Assembly (NCBI RefSeq): GCF_042477335.2
Contig: NC_091255.1
Coordinates: forward strand, 30,048,501 to 30,112,500
Direction: 5' to 3'
From: Ovis canadensis
Taxonomy: Eukaryota; Chordata; Mammalia; Artiodactyla; Bovidae
DNA length: 64,000 nt
A program made the translations under genes and the position numbers. Below are positions 27,201 through 39,200 of the stretch, one piece after another (positions within the stretch are counted from its first letter, which is position 1; every line of letters starts with the position of its first letter). Below the pieces are notes generated by a model that was not told the origin of the DNA, did not search any database, and worked only from the letters and a program-made list of their open reading frames with translations.

Positions 27201-30200
27201 AATGGAAATATGTCTTCTATTTATAAGTCCCTATAGTCTTAGTTTGATGACTTACAGACAGTGGCCATTGTACTGTGACCAATATAGTAGTAAATATTGG
27301 AGATTAATAAATATTTATGATGAATAGCATACATATGTCCACATATGTACATGCATGTCAGAGTTGACCGAAAGTGACTAACATCACTAAATGACTAACT
27401 GTGACTGGTGAGTGAAAGTGTTAGTCACTCAGTCGAGTCCGACTCTTTACGACCCCGTGGACTGTTGCCCACCAGGCTCCTCTGTGCATGAGATTCTCCA
27501 GGTGAGAATACTGGAGTGGGTAGCCATTCCCTTCTCCAGGGGATCTTCCGGACCCAGGGATCAAACTCAGGTCGCGTGCATTGCAGGCAGATTCTTTACT
27601 GTCTGAACCACCAGGGAAGCCCTAAAATATGACTGGTAGGGAGATGAAAAATCATCCTCTCACTTTTCTGCTGGACTCAAAGTAAGTGCCAAGATGCTGG
27701 GAGATAAGAGAAAACCAGAGATGGATAGCTTGCCTTCTAAGAAAAAAGGTTAAGACAGAGTTACCAGGCTTATAGTGATGGTAAACCTGCTCATGTCTTT
27801 TAGGAAGACAGTCTATTTGACATAGCCACATGGATGGTCAATGAGAATCTCAAATTTAATGCATTCAAAATAGAAATCTTAATTTCTCACTGTCCTAGCC
27901 TACTTACTTTTGTTACTTCAACAAATATTTATTGAAGGAATACCATGTGCCTGGTACTGTTCTTGTGCTTGGACTATCTGTCAATGTGTATAACAAATAT
28001 CTCTGCCCTTGTGTTGCTTATAATCTAGCAAAGAGAAACAGACAATAAACAATAAACATAATAGGTAAATTTTAAATAGCTATAGAAAAAAAAAGGGTGA
28101 GAGGAATTGTGAGTGCTTGTGAGATTGTCTTGGGGACAGTGATGGGGAGAAGTGACTAGAAACTAAGTGGGGAGATCAGGGTGAACCTCATTGTCAAGTT
28201 GAAATTGGAACAAAGAGCTGGAGGTGAGGGAATGAGTCAAGTAGGGATATCTGGGGGAAGAGCACGCCAGGCAAAGGCAATAGCTACAGCAAAGACCCAA
28301 AGTCAGGAGGTACCTAGTGTAGCTGGTGAACAGCGGGGTGCCCAGTGTGGCTGGTGCAGAGAGATGATGATGGGGAGAGTGTAAAAGGTGGTGAGAGAGG
28401 GAAGGGGAGTGGTAGTGGACAAATGACGCACCGCCTTAGGCTTTGGCTTTTAGTCTGAATGCAACAGAAAGTCATTGTATAGGGAAATAACCTCTGGCTT
28501 GCATTTTAGCAGAATTACTCTGGCATCCCTGGAGAAAAGAACATAGAAATGCTAGGGCAAGAACAGGGAGACCTTTTAAGAGTGATTGCAGAAGTCCTGG
28601 TAGAGAAAGGACCATGGCTTATACCAGGGCAGCAGCAGTAGAGTTGAGAAATCTTTGGATTCTGGATATATCTTCAAGTTACAACTAGCATGATTTCCTG
28701 ATGCTTTAGATGTGAGATGTGACTCCAAGGCTTTTGACCCTGAGTAACTAGATTCTTCCAGTGCTGTTGGCCATTGTAGGAGAGACTGCAGGTGGAGCAG
28801 GTTTAGGGGAGATGAGTCTGTTGTTAGGTTTGTGATACCCAAGTAGAGATATTGAACAGGCCTTTGGATGGACAAGTCTGGATTCTGGAAAGAGGTGTAG
28901 GTTGGACATAGAAATTTGAGAATTGTCAGCCTGTAGATAATATTAAGCCCTGGGGGGTGGCGGGGGGGGGAGTGGGTTGCATGAGACACCAAGGGAATAA
29001 GTAAAGTAAGAGAAGAGGACCAAAGACAAAACCTTAGGCTTGCCATATCTGTTTCCTTTGTTCTCCTTCATCCTCTCAGTTAATGACACTAATGACACTG
29101 TCTCCCTAGTTTCTCAAGCCAAAAATCAAGAAGTCATCCTTGATTCCTTTTAAACAAATGTTTTCTCACACCCAGACCTTTCTGCTTCATCTCTTTTACC
29201 AGCAACCTAGTTGAAGCCATCATTCTCTTCTAATTCATCTCCCTGCTTTTCTTTTTGTTCCTCTACCATCATTTTTCACCCAGCAGTCAGAATGATCTTT
29301 TAAAAAGGCAGTTCAGATTATATCACACCTCTGCTCAAAAACCTGCAATGTTCTGTGCAGCAAGGGAAACAATCAATAGTGAAAAGGCAGCCTACTGAAA
29401 AATATTTGCAAACTGTTTATCAGATAAGGGGTTAATATTCAGAATACAACTCAACAGAAAACAAGTAATCTGATTGGTAAATGGACAAAGGACTTGAACA
29501 CACATTAAAAAAAAAATCAATGACCAGCACACATATGAAAAGATGCTCAATATCATTATCACGGAAAAACAAAACCACAAAGTGATATCACCTTCTACCT
29601 CTTAGGATGATCACTATTAAAAAAAAATGCTGAATTAAAATAGCAAGTTTGATGGAGTTGTGGAGAATTTCAATCCCTTTGCACAGTTGGTAGGAATATA
29701 AAATAGTGCAGTTGCTATGGAAAACAGTATGGAGCTTCCTCAAAAAGTTAAAAATAGAATTACTGTATGATTCAACAATCTCACTTAAGGGTATAAACAC
29801 AAAAGAACTGGAAAAAGGATCTTGAAAACTTGTACACCCATGTTCACTGCAGTGTTATTCACAGTTGCCAAGAAGCTACCTAAATGTTTATTGACAGATG
29901 AATGAAGAAAATGTATTTACATCCAGTGAAATGTTATTCGGCCTAAAAAAGGAAGGCAATTACTTCTGATAAAGGACTATTATCTAAAATATATTTAAAA
30001 ACTCTGATAGCTCAGTTGGTAAAGAACCTGCCTGCATTGCAGGAGATCCTGGTTTGATTCCCGGGTCGAGAAGATCTGCTGGAGAAGGGATAGGCTACCC
30101 ACTCCAGTATTCTTGGTTTTCCCTTGTGGCTCAGCTGGTAAAGAATCCTCCTGCAATGCGGGGGACCTCGGTTTGATCCCTGGGTTGGAAAGATCCCTTG

Positions 30201-33200
30201 GAGAAGGGAAAGGCTACCCACTCCAGTTTTCTGGCATGGAGGATTCCACAGACTGTATAGTCCATGGAGTCACAAAGAGTTGGACAGGACTGAGCAACTT
30301 CCACTTTCACTTAAGACTCAACACTAATAAAACAACAACCTCATTTAAAAATGGGCCAGAAACCTCCAGACATCTCACCAACAGATATACAGATGGCAAA
30401 TAAACATGAAAAGATTCCACATCATATGTCAACAGGGAAATGTAAATTAAAACAAGTTACTGCTACACACCTATCAGAAAGGCCATACATAGTCCAGAAC
30501 ACTGACAACAGCAAATGCTTGTGAAGAGGTGGAGCAACAGGAACTCTGGTTCATTATTGATGGGAGTGCAAAATGGTACGACTATTTTGGAAGATAGTAA
30601 TAGATTTCACTACATTGTCTTCTACTTTCCTTACTTTTGCCTCTCTCCTAAAGTTGTAAGTGGTTGATCCACTATCTTTTCTATATGTTTGTCTCTGCCA
30701 TTGAGATTTGTTTCTTTTATCATTTTCTTATTTCTAGTTGTGACCTTTTCTGCTTGGAGAAGTCCCTTTAACGTTTCTTGAAGGGCTGGTTTATTGGTGA
30801 TAAACTCCTTTAGCTTTTGTTTATCTGTCAAACTCTTTATCACTCCTTCAAATGGGTATTCTTGGTTGTCTTTTTTTCAGCACTTTGGATATATTGTATC
30901 ATTCCCTACTGGCCTGCTAAGTTTCTGCTGAAAAGTCAGCTGATAGTCTCATGGGAGTTTCCTTGTATATAATTAGTTGTTTCTCCTCTTGATGCTTTTA
31001 TGAATCTCTTTATATTTCAGTTTTGGCCTTTTAAATATAATGTGTCTTGGTATGCACCTCTTTGAGTTCACCTTGTTTGAGACTGTCTGTGCTTCCTGGA
31101 CCGGATATCTGTTTCCTTCCACTGGTTAGGAAAGTTCTCAGTTACTATTTCTTCAAATAAGTTCTCTTTTTTATCTTTCTTCTCCTTCTGGGATACTATA
31201 CTGTAAATGTTAGTGTGCTTGATGTTGTCCCAGAGGTCATTTAAACTGTCCTCACTTGTCTTTTTCCTGTTCAGCTTGGGTGGTTTTTCTCTACTCTGTC
31301 TTCCAGATTATCTAGTATTCTACATCATCTAATCTACTGTTGATTCCCTCTAGTGTGTTTTTTTTTTTTGCCATCGTCTTTTTTTTAAAAAACATTTTAT
31401 TTCTTTTTAATGGCAGGATAATTGCTTTACAATATTGTGTTGGTTTCTGCCATACATCGGTATGAATCAGCCAGACGTAAACACATGTCCCCTCCCCCTT
31501 GAACCTCTCTCCGCTTCCCACCCCATCCCACCCCTCTAGGTTGTCACAGAGCTCTGATTGAACTGCCTGGGTCATACAGCAAATTCCCACTGCCTTTCTA
31601 TTTTACATATGGCAGTATATGTGTTTCTGTGCTGCTGTGTCCATTTTTCCCAGCCTCTCCTTCCTCGCCACCCCCCCCACGTCTCCCCGTCTGTGCTCTA
31701 TGTCTGCATCTCCATCACTGCCCTGCCAATAGGTTCATTAGCACCATTTTTCTGGATTCCATACATACGTATTAGTTTATGATATTTGTTTTTCTCTTTA
31801 TAACTTTCTTCACTCTGTATAATAGGCTCTAGATTAATCTACATCATTAGAACTGACTCAGATGTGTTCCTTTTCATGGCTGAGTAATATTCCATTGTAT
31901 ATATACAATTTTAAAAGTTTAAAAATAATATTCCATTGTATATAATACTGTTGATTCCCTCTAGTGTATTTTTCATTTTATTTATTGTATTCTTCAGCCC
32001 TAATTGGTCTTTTTTTTATATTTTCTAACTCTTTGTTGAAGTTTTCACCATGTTCATCCATTCTTCAGTGAACATCTTTATGATCATTACCTTTAACTCT
32101 TTATCAGGTAGATTACTTATCTCTGGTTTATTTAGGTCTTCTTCTGAGGTTTTGTCTTAGTCTTTCGTGTGGAGCACATTCGTCTGTCTCCTCATTTTGC
32201 CTGATTTTCTGTGTTAATTTCTTTGTATAAAGTAAGTCTGTATGTCTCCCAATCTTGGAGAAGTCCTATGGGCTCAACAGCATGTTCCCTTCTGGCTACC
32301 CAAACCAGACACTTCATGGGTGTTCCCTATGTGGGCTGCTTATTCCTTTCAGTTGTGGCAGGGCCAGCTGCTTGGGCACACTGGTGGTGATGCTCAGCAT
32401 TGTTTGACCACTGGTGGGTGAGGCAGGCCTCCAGCTCTAACAGACTCCAGGGAAGATTCCAAAATGGTGCCCATCTCAGCATGATAGAATAAAATCACAA
32501 AAATAGCTACTGCTAACATCTCAGTCCCCTAGAGGAGTCCCAGCTGCCTCCTGCCTCTCCAGGAGGCTCTCTAAGATCAGCAGGTATGACTGATTCAGAT
32601 GCCTTTCAAACTGTTTCCTCTGTACTGGGACTTGGAGCGAGTGTATTTTTGCATGCACCCTTAGGAGCAGAGTCTTGACTTCCTACAGCTCTTTGATGCT
32701 CCTCTACATAAGCCCCACTGGTTTTCAAGCCAGACTTTTTGGAGGTTTGTCTTCCTAATGCAGGACCCTGGGCTGGGGATCCTGGTGTTGGTATTGGACT
32801 CCTTGCTCCCGAGGGATGACTGCCACAATGTTGATAGTCTTCCTGCTAGTGAGTCATTACTCCAGGTGTGTGGGTCCTCGCTAGAGCATCTCTGCCTCTT
32901 CCCCACACATTTTATTGTGGTTCCTTCTTTATATCTTTAGTTGTGGAAAATCTTTTCTGCTCTTCTTCAGGTTGTTTTCCAAGATAGTTGTTCTGTAAGT
33001 TGTTTTGCCTATGTGAGGTTGAGAGCTAAGGATCTTTCTACTCTACCTTAAAAAAAAATTTTTTTTTTAATTTATTTGACTGCATCAGGTCTTAGTTGGT
33101 GGGATCTTTGTTATGTCATGTGAGATATTTCATTGTGGTGCACAGAGTCTCTAGTTACAATATGTGGGCTTCGGTAGTTGTGGCACTCAGATTTAGTTGC

Positions 33201-36200
33201 TCTGCGGCCTGTGGGATCTTAGTTCCCCAACCAGGGATTGAACTCTTGTCCCCTGCATTGCAAGGTGAATTCTTAACCACTGGATCACCAGGGAAGTCCC
33301 TCTACTCTACTGTTTTGATTCAGACTCTTATTGTCACCTTTGTGGTACAGAAGAGTACAGTTAGAATAGTTGGCCCTTAATATCAATAACCTCAGATATG
33401 CAGATGACACCACCCTATGGCAGAAGGTGAAGAGGAACTAAAAAGCCTCTTGATGAAAGTGAAAGAGGAGAGTGAAAAAGTTGGCTTAAAGCTCAAGATT
33501 CAGAAAACGAAGATCATGGCATCTGGTCCCATCACTTCATGGCAAATAGATGGGGAAACAGTGGAAACAGTGTCAGACTTTATTTTGGGGGGCTCCAAAA
33601 TCACTGCAGATGGTGACTACAGCCATGAAATTAAAAGACGCTTACTCCTTGGAAGAAAAGTTATGACCAACCTAGACAGTGTATTGAAAAGCAGAGACAT
33701 TACTTTGCCAACAAAGGTCCGTCTAGTCAAGGCTATGGTTTTTCCAGTGGTCATGTATGGATGTGAGAGTTGGACTGTGGAGAAAGCTGAGCACTGAAGA
33801 ATTGATGCTTTTGAACTGTGGTGTTGGAGAAGACTCTTGAGAGTCCCTTGGACTGCAAGGAGATCCAACCAGTCCATTCTGAGGAGCTCAGCCCTGGGTG
33901 TTCTTTGGAAGGACTGATGCTAAAGCTGAAACTCAAATACTTGGCCACCTCATGGGAAGACCCTGATGCTGGGAGGGATTGGGGGCAGGAGGAAAAGGGG
34001 AAAATGGAGGATGAGATGGCTAGATGTCATCACCAACTCGATGGACGTGAGTCTGAGTGAACTCCGGGAGTTGGTGATGGATAGGGAGGCCTGGCATGCT
34101 GCAATTCATGGGGTTGCAAAGAGTTGGACGTGACTGAGTGACTGAACTGAACTGAGCTGAACTGAATAATGTTTTGACATGAATGACCTTCATAACTTGA
34201 GGATCACTTGAGTATCTTTCATGTTCATTCTGTCAGAAATCTTAACCTCTCTGTGCCTTACTTCTCACATCTGTAAAATAGGTGAAATAGCAATACCTGC
34301 ATCATAAAGTTGTTGTAAAAGCTAAATGTTAATATGAGTAAAGGTCATAGAACAGAGTTGGGCTGCAGAGAAGAACCAATTCTGACTCTTGTTGAAACTG
34401 TTTCTTTGACTTGCTTTTTGTTGCTTTTGTTATTATAATCATACATACTGACCTGCCTCAAAGGACCCTGTCCCTCTTTCTGACTGTTAAACTAAGGTGC
34501 CAGGCTTCCCAGTGGTTAAGAATCCCAAAGCAAAGGACTCTGGTTTGATCCCTGATCCAGGAAGATCCCACATGCCCTGGAGCAGCTAAGCCTGTGCACC
34601 ACTATTGAGCCAGCACTCACTCTAGAGCCCATGAACCACAACTACTGAGCCCACATTCCATAACTACTGAAGTCCAAGTGCCTATAGCCTGTGCTCCACA
34701 ACAAGAGAAGCCACTGCAATGAAAAGCCTGGGCACTGCAACAAAGAGTAGCCCCTGCCTACTGCAATTAGCAAAGGCACATGCGCAGCAATGAAGACCCA
34801 CCACAGCCAAAAAATAAAAATAAATAAATGAATAAAAATCTCAAACTTAAAAAAAAAACAAAAAACCTAAAGTGGCTTTGTTCAGCTCTGACCCTGTCAG
34901 ATAATCTGACCCTGTCCACAGAAATTAACATATCCCTTTCACTGGCTTCCCTGGTGGCTCAGAGGTTAAAGCATCTGCCTGGAATGCGGGAGACCGGGGT
35001 TCGATCCCTGGGTCAGGAAAATCCCCTGGAGAAGGAAATGGCAACCCACTCCAGTACTCTTGCCTGGAGAATCCCGTGGAGGGAGGAGCCTGGTAGGAGC
35101 ATGGGGTCGCAAAGAGTCGGACTCGACTGAGCGAGTTCACTTTCACTGGCTGGCCCATTCCTAGAGATACTTTGCAAGACTGATGGCCCTTTTTAAAAAC
35201 TTTGCTTCCTCACTGCCTGTCCCTCTTTATCGTGCCTTTTGACTTTAGTTCCTCACTGCTTCTCTGGTTCTGTAAGAGAACCTGGCAAGATGGTTATTTT
35301 GAGACATTAGTCTGCCATCTTTTCAAATAAAGTTGTGTTCCTTGCCTCAACTTTGCCTGCCATGTGGCAAAGGGAGCGGAGAGAGCTTGGACTCAGTAAC
35401 ACTGGCATATAGTAAACATTCAAATATAGAGCTGTTATCATTGTTACTGTTATTATTGACTGTTACATTTATGCTTTTTGTAACTTTACCTGTCAGATAC
35501 ATTTCCTTTATATATATTCCTTTCCACTGTGTATTCCTTTTACCTTCCTTATTAGTCTCCTCTGTAACTCAAGAGCCTTCTCTGATTTCAAACAGCTTAA
35601 TGAAAGAGAGTTTATATAAGCAGAGATGGCTTTGGTCTTTTTGAGAGTAGAATCCTGAGAATAAACTTACTTTTTCTTCCATGTTTCAGGTGGTATGCAA
35701 GATTATAATTATGTATGGGCCAATTGTTTTGAGATCACGTTAGAACTATCCTGTTGCAAGTACCCACCTGCTTCACAGCTTCGACAAGAATGGGAGAACA
35801 ATCGTGAGTCTCTGATCACATTAATTGAAAAGGTAAAAGCAGCTGTATGGGAGGTTGGGTATGGAAATAATTGATTAAATAGGGGGGAAATTTGTGTATA
35901 TGAATAAGTCTATGCTAGATACCCTTTGTCTTTTTTTATTATTTAAGATGATACATAATCTTTAGAAAGTATTAGAATCTATCAGAACATACTCTAAGCC
36001 TCCATTACCCTTCCCCTGAGCTCTTTTCCTCTGGAGAGCGTCCTTTGTCTATCTTACAACACTTCTACACGAAATACTTAGCAAATAAATAAATAATTAG
36101 CAAAAGTTGTATCACCAGATTCTTACAACACCGTGTGATCGTATTTGCTAGAGAACCTTTACCACCACATGAACCACAACATAAGTTTAACTTACATATC

Positions 36201-39200
36201 AGGCAGGCTAATATACTATTGCATATATCAGAAATTGAGGCCTCCCAGGTGGTGCTAAAGAACCCACCTGCCAGCCCAGGAGACCTAAGAGACACGGGTT
36301 CCATCCCTGGGTTGGGAAGATCCTGGAGGAAAGCATGGAAACCCGCTCTAGTAATCTTGCCTAGAGAATCCCGTGGACCGAGGAGCCTGACGTGATACAG
36401 TGCATAGGTTTTCAAAGAGTCAGACACGACTTAAGCGACTTAGCATGCACGCACGCATCCCAGATATTATCAGTTGTATCTCATTGAGAAAAGCAGAAGT
36501 CTAGCTTTGAGAAGAGGGAATTTCAAAAGTACTTTACCAGCCTAGGTTTCAGATGACTTAAGTTTCAGGATTTAATCTTTTTGGTGTGTATTTTATTTTA
36601 ACTTGGAGGGATTGAAAAATGTTTCAGAGTTCTAGAGGAATAACTTTATTTTTGAGAAATTCTAGCATCAATGCAGAGAGGGTATTCTCTCTTGCCTTCC
36701 AAATTGACTCTGAGCAGTCTATGTTGATTCTTGTTTTTCTAGGTCCACATTGGCGTTAAAGGATTTGTTACAGATTCAGTAACAGGAGCTGGCTTAGAGA
36801 ATGCAACTATCTCAGTGGCTGGTATTAATCATAATATCACAACAGGAAGATTTGGTGATTTCCACAGATTACTTGTTCCTGGAACTTATAACATTACAGC
36901 AGTTTTAACTGGGTATGAATTCCATCTTTCAGTTTGTTAAGATGGTGTATCACATTGATTGGTTTGTGTATACTGAAGAATCCTTGCATCCCTGGGATAA
37001 ACTCCACTTGATCATGGTGTACGATCCTTTTAATGTGTTGGTGGATTCTCTTTGCTACAATTTTGTTGAGGATTTTTGCATCGATGTTCATCAGTGATAC
37101 TGGCCTATAATTTTCTTTTTTGTGTGATATCTTTTTCTGCTTTTGGTATCAGGGTGATGGTTGTAAAATGAGTGTGGGAGTGTTCTTCCCTGTGCAATTT
37201 TTTGGAAGAGTTTGACCAGGATGGATGTTAGCTCTTCTCTAAACATAACTAGATAAGAATTTAAACTAGACTCTTAAAATGTCAAGCTTCTGTGTATATC
37301 TAGACAGAAATACATTTGGGGAGATCTTACTATATCTGGCTTCTGTTTTTCCTTGTTTTCTGATCTTTTTCCCCCTTTTGTAATGAGAAAATACTACAGT
37401 AGAGTCTTTTGTCACATTAACTGTACAACTGGATATGAAGCATAGTTGTAAAATTGGGAGGAAGGAGTTTTAAAAGCTCAAGGCTAATTGAAAACCAGCG
37501 TAGAAAAAACTCAGGACTCTACAAAAGACACTTTGAAGAGCTGTCTTATCATCAGGTTTCTAATACACAAAATGAGTGGTTACCTACACCCTCTGGAAGC
37601 CTTTCTGTAAGCTCATTTTGCTAAGGATTTACCTGTAGCAAATAAATTACCTTCAATTTTGAACTTTCCTATTTTGTAAAGTAGTTGGAATGTCAGTTTG
37701 ATAAGGTGCTATGAAGAATTGGATCATTTATCCCTACTTTGAGTATTGTAGGAATGGTTACAAATGGATCAACAACCTCCATTTTTTATTGTATTCTCTT
37801 CTTTGAATATAACTTTTTATAAGCATTCTAATGTGTGGAACCTGAAAGGATGGTAAGAGAAATAGTTCTTTATTAATCTGAGATTCTTTGTGAAATAATA
37901 TCCTAAAAGTCTTGAATTTGCACATTTCTCTTTATTTGATTTGATTTTTGAGAGATAGTGCGAGAGTATGAAAAGGCTGTTGTGCTTTTATAATGTTAAA
38001 GCATTGTCTGTTTCAGTTTAACTCCAAGCCCATCTACTTTTCTGAATTTTTCTTTTCAGATATATGCCACTGACTGTTAATAATATCATAGTGAAAGAAG
38101 GACCAGCCACAAAGGTGAATTTTCCCCTACGACCGACTGTGGCTTCAGTAGTCCCTGACACAACTGAGGCTGTAGTAACAGCTAGCACAGTTGCTACACT
38201 TAATAGTCCTCTTGGAACACAGTCTACCCACCAGCCAATTCAACCACAGGACTTTCACCACCACCATTTCCCTGACATGGAAATCTTCTTGAGAAGGTTT
38301 GCCAATGAATATCCTAACATCACCCGACTGTATTCATTGGGAAAATCGGTAGAGTCAAGAGAACTTTATGTAATGGAGATATCTGATAACCCAGGTGTCC
38401 ATGAACCAGGTAATTGGTGTAGTTTCACACATAATTTCATTACTGCTTCTCAGAGCTGTGGGCTGTATTTCTTTGCTTCATCTAGAAAGGTCACCTGTAG
38501 TATTTATAACTGGACTAAAGAAAATGGAACCAATCTTCTGCTAGAAAAAAAAAAAGCATTTGATAATCCATATTATGCACCATGGGCTTCCCTCGTGGCT
38601 CAGATGGTAAAGAATCTGCCTGCAATGTGGGAAACCGAGACCTGGGTTCGATCCCTGGATTGGGAAGATCACTTAGAGAACGGAATGGCTACCCAGTCCA
38701 GTATTCTTGCCTGGAGAATTCCATGGACAGAGGAGCCGGGCAGGCTATAGTCCATGGGGTCACAGAGAGTTGGACACAACTGAGCAACTTATGTATTATG
38801 TAGCATATTTAGCATACTACACACACAGATTAGATTATTCCTGCTAATAGTATTTTTATTTTTGTAGCATATGATATATGTATGTATATCTATATGCTGT
38901 TTAGTCGCTAAGTCGTGTCTGACTCTTGCGACCCCATGGACTGCAGCCTACCAGGCTCCTCTGTCCATGGGATTTCCCAAACAAGAATCCTAGAGTGGGT
39001 TGCCATTTCCTTCTCCAGGAGATCTTCCTGACCTAGGAATCAAACCTGTGTCTCCTGCATTGGCAGGCAGATTCTTTATCACTGAGCCACCAGAGAAGCC
39101 CTTATATGTATATATACATATTCATATATATATATAAAATATATGTTTACTTTGAGCTTGCTACCTGACATGTAGTAGTAACAAAGCTGCTTTATAAGAT

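Larger units (their letters stand above)
30601..33375 (-). mobile_element. Ancient L1-like LINE split by a younger L1 and a SINE
   Basis: Sequence such as 'gaagggctggtttattggtg', 'gattccctctagtgtatt' and 'gaacatctttatgatcatta' resembles the antisense 5'/ORF1 region of older L1. Interrupted at 31357-31945 and 33047-33300. Boundaries approximate. Confidence 0.5.

Noticed and set aside
28576..29046. 156-codon minus-strand frame
   Set aside because: Matches the decayed end of an L2-type ORF2; not a host gene.
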